This document shows positions 30,009 to 38,835 of a DNA stretch of 48,596 bases, piece after piece; position 1 is the stretch's first letter, and every line of letters begins with the position of its first letter. The translations under genes and the position numbers were made by a program. This DNA is from Candidatus Thorarchaeota archaeon (lineage in GTDB: Archaea > Asgardarchaeota > Thorarchaeia > Thorarchaeales > Thorarchaeaceae), in NCBI GenBank assembly GCA_016841005.1, contig JAEORG010000223.1, positions 1-48,596 of the forward strand. The letters run 5' to 3'. The notes below the pieces were generated by a model. That model made no database searches. It was given only the letters and a program-made list of their open reading frames with translations, and was not told the origin of the DNA.

Positions 30009-31952
30009 TGGCCTTCGTTTTTCAAACAAGAACATAATTACAAATAATATGCCAGAGCTCAGAAATACAACGCCTATAAATATTACATCGAACCCAAATG
30101 GAGCGACTGTGTATATCCGCGCACTGTTTATGGAATATGATGTTGTGAGGGTATCAGGTAGTTGTACCAGAACAAAGCCACTATAATCCAATGTAATTGA
30201 GTCTGGCGCATTTGTAAGTTGGAACTCATATGAAGTGGTCCCATTCACCCACACAATTGAATCAATCAAATCGTTGCCTTGTGCGTCTTTAACCACAAGT
30301 GGAATCTGTTGAGAATATGTGTAATCATTTCTGTATTCGTTGAGATCCACTATTTCAAAAGTGAGATTTCCAGTTGAGGGGGCATACACAGCTGATTCGA
30401 TTGCGTACTCTGGTAGATATCCATTCCCATACCATGGCATGAAAAACCAATCCAAATTGGTACCATGAACTTCCTCAAAGGATGCTTGAAGGTCATTCAA
30501 GGTGGCAATCTGAAAGTATTGATTTTGGAAGAAATCTTTCAGAGCTAACATGAATTGACTATTTCCCAAAGTAAGTCTTAGTTTCTCAAGAATTACAGTA
30601 CCTTGAGTATAATCAACATAGCTCGTTAGATCTGGTCGTACTGTATTTGAACGGTTAATGATACTCTCAGCAGAATATTCTGCATAGAATGTCCTAACAA
30701 TATCGAGATATCTTGTATCCTGAAAATGGGTCCAATCATCATAATACACCTCGCCATAGTATGCATGGGACCAACTAGCTAGATTTTCATCAAGGAACCC
30801 CCAATCAACACAATCATCACCTACAATTTGGGACCACCATTGATGTGCAACCTCGTGGGCTATAGTGAGTTCGAACCACTCTACTGCGCGTGTCCCCTCC
30901 AAGATTTGTTGACCTATAGCATATGTTATGTAAACTTGACAAGGATATTCCATTCCTGCATAGAATGCATGTTGTTCAACAATATTCAATGTTGAGTATG
31001 GATATATTCCGAATGATGTATTGAACAAATTCAATGCCTGAATACTCATTTCAATTGCATCAGTTTCCCAGAGATTTGCAGTTGCAGGTAGAAAGTACGC
31101 TGAGATGTTGACACCGTTGTACATCTCAGATTCCATCTGATAATAGCGTGAGGCTGAGAAAGTAACCTCTCGTACAGGATAGGAAATATTGTAGTGATAT
31201 GTTGATTGTCCATTCTCAGTTTGTATTGAGCCAATTTCTCCAGTACCAGCTATGGTCATATTCTCGGGAATCTGCACATAGAGATCGTAAAATGCCATCT
31301 CGAAGTAAAAGGGGTCTCCAACTGGTAGATAGGGATCTATATTCCATCCATCAAATTCATCATATACACATGGGATTGGATAAGAATCCGCGAATGTATA
31401 GATACGAGTTTCATCAATGTCAGTACCGTAGTATCCAGAACGATCTTGTCCGTCTGGCATGAGAGTCTGGAAGGTAATATTTAGCGATACGAATTCTTCT
31501 GGTTGCACGTCTGACTCGAGGTTGACCCACATTAATTGATCATTGGAAATTACCTCGAAGTTATCAACTGCAGGGGTAGATCCAATTGCAGTCACATTGT
31601 TTACAATAATCTCACCTTGCCGTTCATTATATTGCATTCCTGAAGTATAGAGGTGAAAGGGAATACGATCAATAGGAGTTGGCGCATTGTTAAAGAAGTC
31701 AATGAGAAGTGTTCCGTTTATGGTCGCTGAAGACTCATTCAAGCTTAGATAGAGTGTAAGACTAGAAAGATTAACTGCGCTAAAATCTCCCTGAGAAAAA
31801 TCATCGTAATTATCCGACAGAATAATGGAATTCGAAGTTTCACTACCTGTTCTTTGATAGCTGATTGTACTTCTTGCAGAAAGATCATAGGGAATTATTG
31901 AGCTCAATAGACTGATTATTAACACTGCTGTAAGAAACCGTACTCGTGCCAA
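30003..31952 (-). CDS. Secreted, membrane-anchored M1-family zinc aminopeptidase
   Basis: An exported metallopeptidase of about 649 residues. A signal segment (FLTAVLIISLLSSII) precedes the N-terminal beta domain, then the catalytic site HEVAHQWW (366-373 from this start) with the third ligand Glu389 in DENLASW. The substrate-anchoring motif, normally GxMEN, appears as AGMEYP. The C-terminal membrane helix (about 625-645) anchors it, so it works on peptides outside. The frame extends to TTG 31991, but the TTG at 31952 is chosen: AGGAGG lies 8 bases before it and the upstream part would be a charged N-terminus before the signal. It may trim peptides made by the subtilase or the C39-like protease. 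That is inference. Confidence 0.9.
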   Translation of the reverse strand: MARVRFLTAVLIISLLSSIIPYDLSARSTISYQRTGSETSNSIILSDNYDDFSQGDFSAVNLSSLTLYLSLNESSATINGTLLIDFFNNAPTPIDRIPFHLYTSGMQYNERQGEIIVNNVTAIGSTPAVDNFEVISNDQLMWVNLESDVQPEEFVSLNITFQTLMPDGQDRSGYYGTDIDETRIYTFADSYPIPCVYDEFDGWNIDPYLPVGDPFYFEMAFYDLYVQIPENMTIAGTGEIGSIQTENGQSTYHYNISYPVREVTFSASRYYQMESEMYNGVNISAYFLPATANLWETDAIEMSIQALNLFNTSFGIYPYSTLNIVEQHAFYAGMEYPCQVYITYAIGQQILEGTRAVEWFELTIAHEVAHQWWSQIVGDDCVDWGFLDENLASWSHAYYGEVYYDDWTHFQDTRYLDIVRTFYAEYSAESIINRSNTVRPDLTSYVDYTQGTVILEKLRLTLGNSQFMLALKDFFQNQYFQIATLNDLQASFEEVHGTNLDWFFMPWYGNGYLPEYAIESAVYAPSTGNLTFEIVDLNEYRNDYTYSQQIPLVVKDAQGNDLIDSIVWVNGTTSYEFQLTNAPDSITLDYSGFVLVQLPDTLTTSYSINSARIYTVAPFGFDVIFIGVVFLSSGILFVIMFLFEKRRPS

Positions 31953-32027
31953 ATCTACATCCTCCTCTCCCCTAAGTACTGTACGTAGCAAGAAATAAGC
32001 ACTTGTTTCGACGTATTGTTACAAAAA

Positions 32028-32657
32028 TCACTCCTTTAACCAATCATCTTCTACCGATGACTGACTTTCCACAGGTTCAGGAACAATACGTTCCACAGGT
32101 TCAGGAGTAATATCAGGAGCCTCTTCCGGTTTGTCCCACCACTGTTGTACCTGTTCTCTCTCAATCCATTGTTTATCTTCAGGAATCGGATATCTCTTGG
32201 TCAATAAGAAGGCTACTAGAATTAAAACAGGGATTGGAATAGGAAATTGCATATAGAAGATCCCCTCAGGATAATATAGAAGCATTGGGAGAGATGTGAT
32301 TAGGTAGATGACGAGCAGCTGAATCTCTGCGGCTATCCCAGCTACTGCAGCTCTTTTGAGCGTGGTTTTACCACAGTATAGTCTATACATCATCCAAATG
32401 AAAACGAATCTCAAACAGGTAAAGGGAAGGGATCCAATAAGCATGAGGGGATTGAAGTCAAAATAAATTGAATTACCGAAGTAACCAAAGCCATTTGAGA
32501 AGGTCCAGACCATGCCGGCCATAGAGAAACTAAATGGAAAGGAAAAGAAAACAATCCCAAGAGGTGCCAGAATGGCTGTTATTCCTACAATCGCTACCAC
32601 ATTAACTGGTGAAATACTTCTTGTGCCTGATTCTTTAGACTCCTCGTTATTGCTCAT
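32028..32657 (-). CDS. Multi-spanning membrane protein of unknown function
   Basis: A 209-residue protein. Hydrophobic stretches suggest about four or five helices (VVAIVGITAILAPLGIVFFSF, NPLMLIGSLPFTCLRFVFIW, AAVAGIAAEIQLLVIYLIT and PIPIPVLILVAFLL). The C-terminal 45 residues are soluble and acidic with repeated PEPVE units (TPEPVERIVPEPVES). I do not recognise a family. The ATG at 32657 is preferred because GGGAGA lies 7 bases before it, and the upstream frame begins at TTG. Another small membrane protein gene precedes it, about 97 bases away, on the same strand. Confidence 0.7.
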   Translation of the reverse strand: MSNNEESKESGTRSISPVNVVAIVGITAILAPLGIVFFSFPFSFSMAGMVWTFSNGFGYFGNSIYFDFNPLMLIGSLPFTCLRFVFIWMMYRLYCGKTTLKRAAVAGIAAEIQLLVIYLITSLPMLLYYPEGIFYMQFPIPIPVLILVAFLLTKRYPIPEDKQWIEREQVQQWWDKPEEAPDITPEPVERIVPEPVESQSSVEDDWLKE

Positions 32658-32754
32658 GACCGAATCTCCCAATAACTGGAAGACTCAATTGCTTATAGAA
32701 AGTTCGAATACAGTAGATATGTACGATTGTGGGGGCCATTGGTGGTTTCAGACT

Positions 32755-32994
32755 TCAATTTCTATTGGTAGTCTTCTTGAAGATGAGTCCCAAGTATAAA
32801 ATCGACATTACAAGGGCAGTGAATCCCAACGTGAGTATCATTGGCAATGGATTCTCATATGCGGATGCTAGGCTTGGAACCCCCAATATGATCATGAGTA
32901 GTATGACAATGATGGTAAACACAAAACAAGCATCATCTGTCTGAGGATTAGTTGTGGAAGTGGGAATTTTAGTGACATCGTCCTCATACGTCAT
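32755..32994 (-). CDS. Small two-helix membrane protein
   Basis: A 79-residue protein. The soluble N-terminal part (MTYEDDVTKIPTSTTNPQ, residues 1-20) is followed by two helices (FVFTIIVILLMIILGVPSL and LPMILTLGFTALVMSILYL) and a basic tail. No family is recognised. No clear Shine-Dalgarno precedes the ATG. It is upstream of another membrane protein gene and may be co-transcribed with it. Confidence 0.55.
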   Translation of the reverse strand: MTYEDDVTKIPTSTTNPQTDDACFVFTIIVILLMIILGVPSLASAYENPLPMILTLGFTALVMSILYLGLIFKKTTNRN

Positions 32995-33127
32995 ACAATC
33001 GCCACTGGAAGATGTTTTACTGAGCGTGAAAAGGCTATTGATTCCGCAGGTCAGAATTCGATGCTGCTGTAACGAGAAGCCTTATTGATTATTAATTGAA
33101 GAGCTTGTTAATTATGAGGTGTTTGAT

Positions 33128-33496
33128 ATGACATCGTTTAGTGTCATTGGAATATATGTTGATAATATTGACAAGGCAGTAGAATTCTATTGTAATAAAC
33201 TGGGTTTCGAGGAGGTACAAAGGTACAATGATGATTGTATTATACAGCTCAAGAACGATGGCCCCACGGTAATTCTTGAGAAGACCGATAATCCAAGCTC
33301 CGCAAAATATCCCAGAGATTCTCAAGTGGTTCTATGCGTTGCCACAGATGACATTAGGGAAACCTCAGAGAAACTGAGATCGCAAGGAGTCGAGTTCTTG
33401 CAAGATGATCCAGAAGAGTTTGTTGCAGGTCTCTTTATGGTGATGAAAGATCCTGCGGGCAAGTACCTTGAATTATTACAATTCAAGGAAAATTGA
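33128..33496 (+). CDS. VOC-superfamily (glyoxalase/bleomycin resistance-like) protein
   Basis: A 122-residue protein with the paired beta-alpha-beta-beta-beta units of the vicinal-oxygen-chelate superfamily: SVIGIYVDNIDKAVEFYCNKLGFEE, then LKNDGPTVILEKT, VVLCVATDDIRETSEKLRSQGVEF, and MVMKDPAGKYLELLQF. The final Glu in YLELLQF is the conserved metal ligand, but the His ligands of glyoxalase I are not obvious. Function cannot be assigned. The longer frame begins at GTG 33119 inside GAGGTG. That sequence is the Shine-Dalgarno for the ATG at 33128. A flavodoxin-like gene follows. Confidence 0.8.
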   Translation: MTSFSVIGIYVDNIDKAVEFYCNKLGFEEVQRYNDDCIIQLKNDGPTVILEKTDNPSSAKYPRDSQVVLCVATDDIRETSEKLRSQGVEFLQDDPEEFVAGLFMVMKDPAGKYLELLQFKEN

Positions 33497-33551
33497 AGCG
33501 CATTTTTATTTGCATAGCTTCTTGGACCATTTGACAGAGGGATAATTCTCA

Positions 33552-34097
33552 TTGAAGAAGATGCTTGGTATAGTTGGAAGTCCACGAAGGGGAAGCAATA
33601 CCCATACTTTGGTTGATAGGGTTCTGGCAGGCGCAGAAATCGCAGGAGCAGAAACCAAGAAGATCACTCTTATCGATGTTGATGTTCGTCCCTGTCGAGC
33701 CTGTGATGCATGCTCAAAAACAGGAAAATGTGTACAGAAAGATGATTTCCTAGACATCTTGGCAGAGATGGAACAGAGTGATGTCTGGGTGTTGGGCACT
33801 CCTGTGTATTGGTGGGGTCCAACTGCTCAGTTCAAATCATTTCTCGACCGTTGGTATAGCGTCGACCGTTCATTCTTCAGAGGGAAGAAAGCTATCGTGG
33901 TAATTCCACTTGGGGGAGGAAGTAAAAATGATGCAAGGCATCTAAGAGGGATGTTCGAGGACATCTTCGACTATTTAGGAATAAAGGGATTGGAATATCT
34001 AGTTGTACCAAGTGTAAACAAGAGAAATGAGGTCGAAACTAAACCCGACATACTCCAATTTGCACAGGAAACTGGGAGAGAGGTCATGTTAGCTTAA
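33552..34097 (+). CDS. Flavodoxin-fold NAD(P)H-dependent FMN reductase / iron-sulfur flavoprotein-like
   Basis: A 181-residue flavodoxin-like protein. The phosphate loop is GSPRRGSNTHTLVD, and a cysteine cluster CRACDACSKTGKC at about 50-62 resembles the iron-sulfur flavoproteins of anaerobic archaea (four cysteines, CxxCxxCxxxxxC spacing). The flavin-contacting TPVYWWGPTAQ is conserved. Members transfer electrons from NAD(P)H or ferredoxin to FMN and may reduce quinones or oxygen. The TTG start has GAGGG 10 bases before. An ATG three codons in is the alternative. Confidence 0.85.
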   Translation: MKKMLGIVGSPRRGSNTHTLVDRVLAGAEIAGAETKKITLIDVDVRPCRACDACSKTGKCVQKDDFLDILAEMEQSDVWVLGTPVYWWGPTAQFKSFLDRWYSVDRSFFRGKKAIVVIPLGGGSKNDARHLRGMFEDIFDYLGIKGLEYLVVPSVNKRNEVETKPDILQFAQETGREVMLA

Positions 34098-34181
34098 TTT
34101 CTGAATCTTGCGATGATTGATCTGCCCTTATTCAATCAACCGCTTGTTTTTATGAGGTTAGATATAAGTGGAGGGGAATTT

Positions 34182-36140
34182 TTATTCTCTCAGATTGGAA
34201 AGAATTTCCTGAAATTCCTCAAGAGATTCGGGATTTCCTATCGCATCTCTATTTGTCACAGGTCGTTTATTAGCCAGATTCCAGATGGCGCTCTCAACTT
34301 TCTTCATACTAAACGTGTATGGAATGTCTTTGACCTCAAGAATATGCGCAGGCACATGTCTAGGACCTGCCTTTACTCGTAGTTCTTTTCGTATTTTTTG
34401 CTTGAGGGCATCATCAAATTGGACCCCTTCTGATAGCTTCACAAATAGTAGTATTCGCTGATCACCCTGCCAACTTTGACCAACAACAATACTGTCTGCA
34501 ATTTCCGAAAATTCTTCAACTACATTATAGATCTCTGAGGGGCCAATACGTACACCTGAAGGTTTCAGAGTAAAGTCTGACCTTCCTAAGAATGTCACTC
34601 CTCCAGTTTCACTATGAATGATAATGTAATCTCCATGATGCCACACATTCGGATAGACACTGAAGTATGCCTTTTTGTATCTCTCTCCATCTGGGTCATT
34701 CCAAAAATATAATGGCATTGATGGCCCAGGAGCTTCACAGACAAGTTCTCCCTCTCTGTCAAGGATACTTTTTCCGTTCTCGTCATATGCCTTGATTTTC
34801 ATTGCCAATGCAGGACCCTGTAACTCGCCTGCATACACTGGTTGGATAGGTGTTCCAGCTGCAAAGCATCCATTGATATCAGTCCCACCACTAATCGAGT
34901 TGAAGTGGAGGTCTTCTTTGATTTCATTATAGACATACTGGAATCCTTCTGCTGATAATGCAGATCCTGTCTGAGATATTTCTCGAAGGGAGGATAGATC
35001 AAATTCATCCTTCGGCTTTGCATTCTCACCCTTAAGGTAATTGATGTATGTTGCACTACATCCAAATATGGTAATCTTTTCGTCTTGGATTAGTTTCCAC
35101 GAAGTTCTCCAATCTGGATGATTGGGATTTCCATCATACAATATGAGAGTTAAACCTACAGCCAAGGAACTCAGCATCCAATTCCACATCATCCACGAAG
35201 GCTCTGTTTGATACCACATCTTATCATTGCGTTTCAGATCACTGTGAAGAAGGAGTTCCTTCAGATGTTGAAGTAGAATTCCACCAGCGCTTTGAACCAT
35301 ACATTTCGGTTTTCCAGTTGTGCCTGATGAAAACATGATGTATAATGGATGATCAAATGGTAATTGTTCAAATTGAATATCTGACCCTTTGGGGAGAGTA
35401 ACAAAATCATCGTAAAGAGTAGATTTCGGTAGTGGACTGATATCAAATTCATCCCTGAGATAGGGAAAAACAACCACCCTCTCCAATGAGGGGATTCCCC
35501 TTGCTACTTCCTCAGCTTTTGATATCACATCAAATTCCTTGCCTTTGTAGGAGTAACTATCAACAGTGAAAAGGATCTTCGGTTCTATTTGCTCAAAACG
35601 ATCCTCCACCGCCTTTGGTCCTAGCCCTGTACCACATGAAGACCAGACTCCACCAATACTTGTAGTAGCCAGCATAGCAATTGCAGTATCTGGAATATTT
35701 GGCATGTACGCAACAACTCGGTCGCCAGGACGAATTCCGAAGTTATATAGTGACTTTGAAAGAATGTTCACTGACTCGTATAGCTCTGAATAGGTCATTC
35801 GAACAGGAAACTTTGTTTCACCTTTGAAAACAAATGCCTCAGAGGAATCTCTAATCTTCAGAAGGTTCTCCGCAAAGTTCAATCTAGCACCTGGAAACCA
35901 CTTTGCACCAGGCCTCTTTTGGATGTCCTCCAATATAGAACTATAATCTTTGGAAGCCTGAATCTTACCAAAAAACCAGATACTCTCCCAAAAATCCTCT
36001 ATATTGTTAATAGACCACTCGTATAGACCGTCATAGTCAGCTATTAACAAATCATACCTCGTGTTCACGAATTCAATGAACTCAGTTATGTTTGCATTCT
36101 CAATTCTATCCCAAGATGGTCTCCAAAGAGGTTCTTTCAT
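34182..36140 (-). CDS. Acetoacetyl-CoA synthetase
   Basis: Activates acetoacetate (and perhaps related short acids) to the CoA ester at the cost of ATP to AMP. The 652-residue length and opening PLWRPSWDRIENANITEFIEF are characteristic of acetoacetate-CoA ligases, which have this distinctive N-terminal extension. The AMP-binding P-loop is SSGTTGKPK at 271-279, with the later SGGTDINGCF and LGRSDFTLKPSGVRIGPSEIY (A8-type hinge). The C-terminal catalytic Lys is likely in FSMKKVE. Acyl-CoA synthetases of this size are also used for acetate, so substrate specificity is inferred from the N-terminal resemblance. The gene stands alone. Confidence 0.88.
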   Translation of the reverse strand: MKEPLWRPSWDRIENANITEFIEFVNTRYDLLIADYDGLYEWSINNIEDFWESIWFFGKIQASKDYSSILEDIQKRPGAKWFPGARLNFAENLLKIRDSSEAFVFKGETKFPVRMTYSELYESVNILSKSLYNFGIRPGDRVVAYMPNIPDTAIAMLATTSIGGVWSSCGTGLGPKAVEDRFEQIEPKILFTVDSYSYKGKEFDVISKAEEVARGIPSLERVVVFPYLRDEFDISPLPKSTLYDDFVTLPKGSDIQFEQLPFDHPLYIMFSSGTTGKPKCMVQSAGGILLQHLKELLLHSDLKRNDKMWYQTEPSWMMWNWMLSSLAVGLTLILYDGNPNHPDWRTSWKLIQDEKITIFGCSATYINYLKGENAKPKDEFDLSSLREISQTGSALSAEGFQYVYNEIKEDLHFNSISGGTDINGCFAAGTPIQPVYAGELQGPALAMKIKAYDENGKSILDREGELVCEAPGPSMPLYFWNDPDGERYKKAYFSVYPNVWHHGDYIIIHSETGGVTFLGRSDFTLKPSGVRIGPSEIYNVVEEFSEIADSIVVGQSWQGDQRILLFVKLSEGVQFDDALKQKIRKELRVKAGPRHVPAHILEVKDIPYTFSMKKVESAIWNLANKRPVTNRDAIGNPESLEEFQEILSNLRE

Positions 36141-36241
36141 GTTTACAACTCTCTACACAAGGACTCAGAATGTATAATTACTCACCTATTAGAACCTTGA
36201 GGAAAAGTAGGATGACTTCATCTGTTAGATAGAAATAGCCA

Positions 36242-36263
36242 GGCTGGTGGAAAACCACCAGCC
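36242..36263 (-). terminator. Strong hairpin terminator of NIPSNAP gene 2
   Basis: GGCTGGTGG and CCACCAGCC form a perfect 9-bp GC-rich stem with an AAAA loop (TTTT on the coding strand). On the minus strand it follows the NIPSNAP stop by about 20 bases and is followed by CTATTTCTATCT. It also separates this gene from the start of the acetoacetyl-CoA synthetase. Confidence 0.65.
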
Positions 36264-36282
36264 CGATGACGACATATTGATT

Positions 36283-36600
36283 CTATGAACAATCTGGCTC
36301 AGGAATCCACTTTGGAATCATACGAGTTACTTGATTGTCAACACGAAGTTTCTTTAGGTCTTCAGTCAGCTCTGCATATCTTTTATCGCTATGCAGCTTT
36401 TCAACAGTCTTCTTGTAGTCATTCTCATCATCGTAACGAGCTATGTAGAAGGCTTCGGTTGGATCCTCTGCATTCTCCCAAAAACCAACAATGTCAACTT
36501 TGTGTTTCTTGTATATCTCTTCGAATTCTGAACGCATGTCCCACATTTCTTCCATTTTGCCAGAATTCGTTTTTGTTCGGTATAGCATGTATAAAGACAT
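36283..36600 (-). CDS. NIPSNAP-family protein 2
   Basis: A 105-residue NIPSNAP-family protein, paralogous to the gene at 22032-22325. The frame extends to TTG at 36621, but the paralogue's N-terminus (MSLVML) aligns with MSLYML at the ATG at 36600, which is chosen. Segments AFYIARYDDENDYKKTVEKLHSDKRY correspond closely to the first copy. The C-terminal ends differ (VTRMIPKWIPEPDCS against FKMKRLTPA). The function is unknown. Keeping two copies in different places with a matching promoter sequence suggests separate, perhaps alternating, use. Confidence 0.8.
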   Translation of the reverse strand: MSLYMLYRTKTNSGKMEEMWDMRSEFEEIYKKHKVDIVGFWENAEDPTEAFYIARYDDENDYKKTVEKLHSDKRYAELTEDLKKLRVDNQVTRMIPKWIPEPDCS

Positions 36601-36620
36601 AGCAACCACTGAAAATAACA

Positions 36621-36631
36621 ATAGTTAATTA
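36621..36631 (-). promoter_or_regulatory. Promoter element shared by both NIPSNAP genes (copy 2)
   Basis: The same 11 bases as before the first NIPSNAP gene (ATAGTTAATTA on the plus strand) begin 21 bases before this ATG. In gene direction it is preceded by an AT-rich AAATAAG. Confidence 0.4.
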
Positions 36632-36698
36632 CTTATTTATCTATTGGCTGCGCTAAATTCATCAGGTACAGTGTATCTCACAAATGATAGGTGTAATA

Positions 36699-37433
36699 AT
36701 GAGTGAGAGATTGCTGGAACTAGAGAAGATACGAGACAGCGTGAAAGATGACCCAAAGAATTCACCACAAGAAACAAGAAAGAGATTTTGGAAACTTGTG
36801 CGTCAGATAAAGAGAGAAGATCAGCCAGATGATGATGAGATTGTAATTGCTGCTGAGATTCGTGATATGTTCTTCGATGCAGACAGGGGGAAGACTTACA
36901 GCACTGCTCCATTCATGCTATTGTTTACGCTCATAGGCTTAGTGCCAGTCTATGGATACTTCTGGTTATTGGGAACTCCATTGGATTGGACCAACATTCT
37001 GGGTTGGTCGCTTCTCGACGTTTGGAATCTCATTCTCCGTTTCATTGCTGTCATGGGTGTTGTGGCTTTCTTCTATCCGTGGGGTAGATACATGGCAGCA
37101 AAAGCACTTGGAATTCGAATCATGGGTATGTGCCAGGACCATGTCCACGAGCCGACACTTAGAATAGATTATGTTACTTTCCTAAAAACACGTCCAGACA
37201 AGAGGAAATGGTTCTTCTTCTTTGGCGGTTTATGGACTGCAATTACTTCATTATTGATGGGGGTTGTAGGGTTATTTTATGCAGGAGACTTGTCTGGTTT
37301 TATTCCTGCAATTCTGATATTGTTGTTTGAAGGGAAGGTCGTTGCCTCCGGAAGTGCAAGTATGAACTCTGGCGAGATGGGACATTTCAATCGTGAGAGA
37401 AAGATTGAGAGAGCTTGGAGAAAGAAAATGTAG
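36699..37433 (+). CDS. Membrane protein of unknown function with charged N-terminal domain
   Basis: A 244-residue protein. The first 60 residues are soluble and helical (LLELEKIRDSVKDDPKNS, TRKRFWKLVRQIKREDQ), followed by about four membrane helices (FMLLFTLIGLVPVYGYFWLL, LILRFIAVMGVVAFFYPWG, FFFFGGLWTAITSLLMGVVGLFYAG, FIPAILILLFEGKVV). A basic C-terminal tail ends it. No family is recognised. The ATG at 36699 is chosen because AGGTG lies 5 bases before it. The frame also holds an ATG 15 bases upstream. It is divergent from the NIPSNAP gene. Confidence 0.7.
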   Translation: MSERLLELEKIRDSVKDDPKNSPQETRKRFWKLVRQIKREDQPDDDEIVIAAEIRDMFFDADRGKTYSTAPFMLLFTLIGLVPVYGYFWLLGTPLDWTNILGWSLLDVWNLILRFIAVMGVVAFFYPWGRYMAAKALGIRIMGMCQDHVHEPTLRIDYVTFLKTRPDKRKWFFFFGGLWTAITSLLMGVVGLFYAGDLSGFIPAILILLFEGKVVASGSASMNSGEMGHFNRERKIERAWRKKM

Positions 37434-37494
37434 GGAACAACTCGTCTTTCATGAGAGATTAATTATAATTAGAGCAACAGTCTGAGGTTTGGAT

Positions 37495-38268
37495 ATGATC
37501 AAAGAGTTTGAGATTGTTGATGTCACTCCAGATAATGAAGAGGAGTACGATTTATTCTGCAAGAAATCAAAAAAGAAAGAAGAGGGCTATCAGAATAAAT
37601 TAGTCTGGTTTAAACAACGCTATGAAGAAGGTATGCGAATCAAGATTCTTCGTGTGATCGAACGAGGAAAAATGACCACAAGGGGATTTGTAGAATACAT
37701 ACCAGGGGAGTATGCTTGGAGACCAGTAAATGCTCCTAATTACATGTTTATACATTGCCTTTGGGTCGTGGGACAAAATAAGAAGAAAGGATACGGTAGA
37801 ATGTTGCTCGATCTCTGTATCAAAGATGCAAAAGACAAGGGTAAGGTAGGAGTTGCGGCGATAACCAGCAACAAGACTTGGTTGACAGGAAAGAAACTCT
37901 TTGTCAAGAATGGATTCGAAGTCGTAGATACTGCACCACCAGATTGCGAATTAGTTGTCATGAAGTTCAAGGATGCGGCAGACCCAAGTTTTCCTGCTGA
38001 TTGGGAAAAGAGACAAAAGAAGTACAAAGAGGGCGTTACTGTACTCTATACAGATCAATGCCCATATACTATAGAAGCAGTAGAGAGTATCATTGCTTTT
38101 GCTAAAGAAATTGGGGTTCCAGCTAAAGCAATAAGATTGACGTCTGCAGAAGAACTTCAAAGAAAGGCACCTACTGCATTTGGAACTATGGGAGTCGTAT
38201 TTAATGGGGAAGCACTTCCTTACAATTACACTGCAAGGAAAAATCTCTTGAAAGTAATACGATCATGA
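37495..38268 (+). CDS. GNAT acetyltransferase fused to a YoaP-like domain
   Basis: A 257-residue protein with two parts. The first (about 1-160) is a GNAT fold with IHCLWVVGQNKKKGYGRMLL, the acetyl-CoA loop being QNKKKGYG (Q/RxxGxG/A). The second (about 175-255: VTVLYTDQCPYTIEAVESII, TAFGTMGVVFNGEALPY) resembles the YoaP-like C-terminal domain, which has a thioredoxin-like fold. Its single cysteine in DQCPY sits where thioredoxins have CxxC. The function is unknown. The ATG at 37495 is chosen over a TTG 6 bases upstream because GAGG lies 7 bases before it. It is convergent with the cupin gene. Confidence 0.82.
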   Translation: MIKEFEIVDVTPDNEEEYDLFCKKSKKKEEGYQNKLVWFKQRYEEGMRIKILRVIERGKMTTRGFVEYIPGEYAWRPVNAPNYMFIHCLWVVGQNKKKGYGRMLLDLCIKDAKDKGKVGVAAITSNKTWLTGKKLFVKNGFEVVDTAPPDCELVVMKFKDAADPSFPADWEKRQKKYKEGVTVLYTDQCPYTIEAVESIIAFAKEIGVPAKAIRLTSAEELQRKAPTAFGTMGVVFNGEALPYNYTARKNLLKVIRS

Positions 38269-38736
38269 TTGGGACAAGCAAGATGCTGGAATGTTGATAG
38301 AAATCAACTGCATGGGTTCAGAACCAGTATTCTGGTAGCCATGTAAAACTCCAGCTGGAACCTCTACGATAGTGTTCGGAACGATGTCGTAGTATCTATT
38401 GTCGACATGCCCACGCCCTTGTCCAGCAATGAAATAGAACACATGATGATACTCATCTACGTGTGATGAGAACTCACCATTCGGTTCAACCTCTGTTAAC
38501 ATTATCTTGGTTGCAGTGGTCCCATCAGGAAGCAGTGGAAGTCCAGTGATAAGACGAGTAAGGTTCTTTCTTGTTGGCATATACTGGTCCCTTTTCGGTA
38601 CATAAATTCGAAACTCTTTCATCAAATTGCACCACATTATAGTTTGAACACGTGTTCTAAAATCATTCTGATAGAAGCTACGTTGAGCAGAAATGATATA
38701 TTCATTCACCGACTCGCTCACACATCTCATCGACAT
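38263..38736 (-). CDS. Cupin-domain protein
   Basis: A 157-residue protein. The C-terminal two-thirds is a cupin barrel: GEFSSHVDEYHHVFYFIAGQG (motif 1, with metal-ligand-like His-x5-His), then NTIVEVPAGVLHGYQNTGSEPM (motif 2, with His near the end). The N-terminal part is helical and lacks a known domain. Cupins include many enzymes and binding proteins, so the role cannot be named. GAGG lies 6 bases before the ATG at 38736. An upstream TTG is in the same frame. Its end overlaps the convergent GNAT gene within TCATGA. Confidence 0.75.
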   Translation of the reverse strand: MSMRCVSESVNEYIISAQRSFYQNDFRTRVQTIMWCNLMKEFRIYVPKRDQYMPTRKNLTRLITGLPLLPDGTTATKIMLTEVEPNGEFSSHVDEYHHVFYFIAGQGRGHVDNRYYDIVPNTIVEVPAGVLHGYQNTGSEPMQLISINIPASCLSQS

Positions 38737-38835
38737 GAGAGACCTCAAGTTTACATTAGGCCTTGTTGGCTGTTCAGAGTCTTTGGCTCATATGAATAAA
38801 GCTCAGGGTTGAACTGATGTAGGAGGCATGAGCAC

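Noticed and set aside
33495..33521. GAAGC...GCTTC hairpin after the VOC gene
   Set aside because: The stem is short with an internal bulge, and the T-run is in the loop rather than after it.
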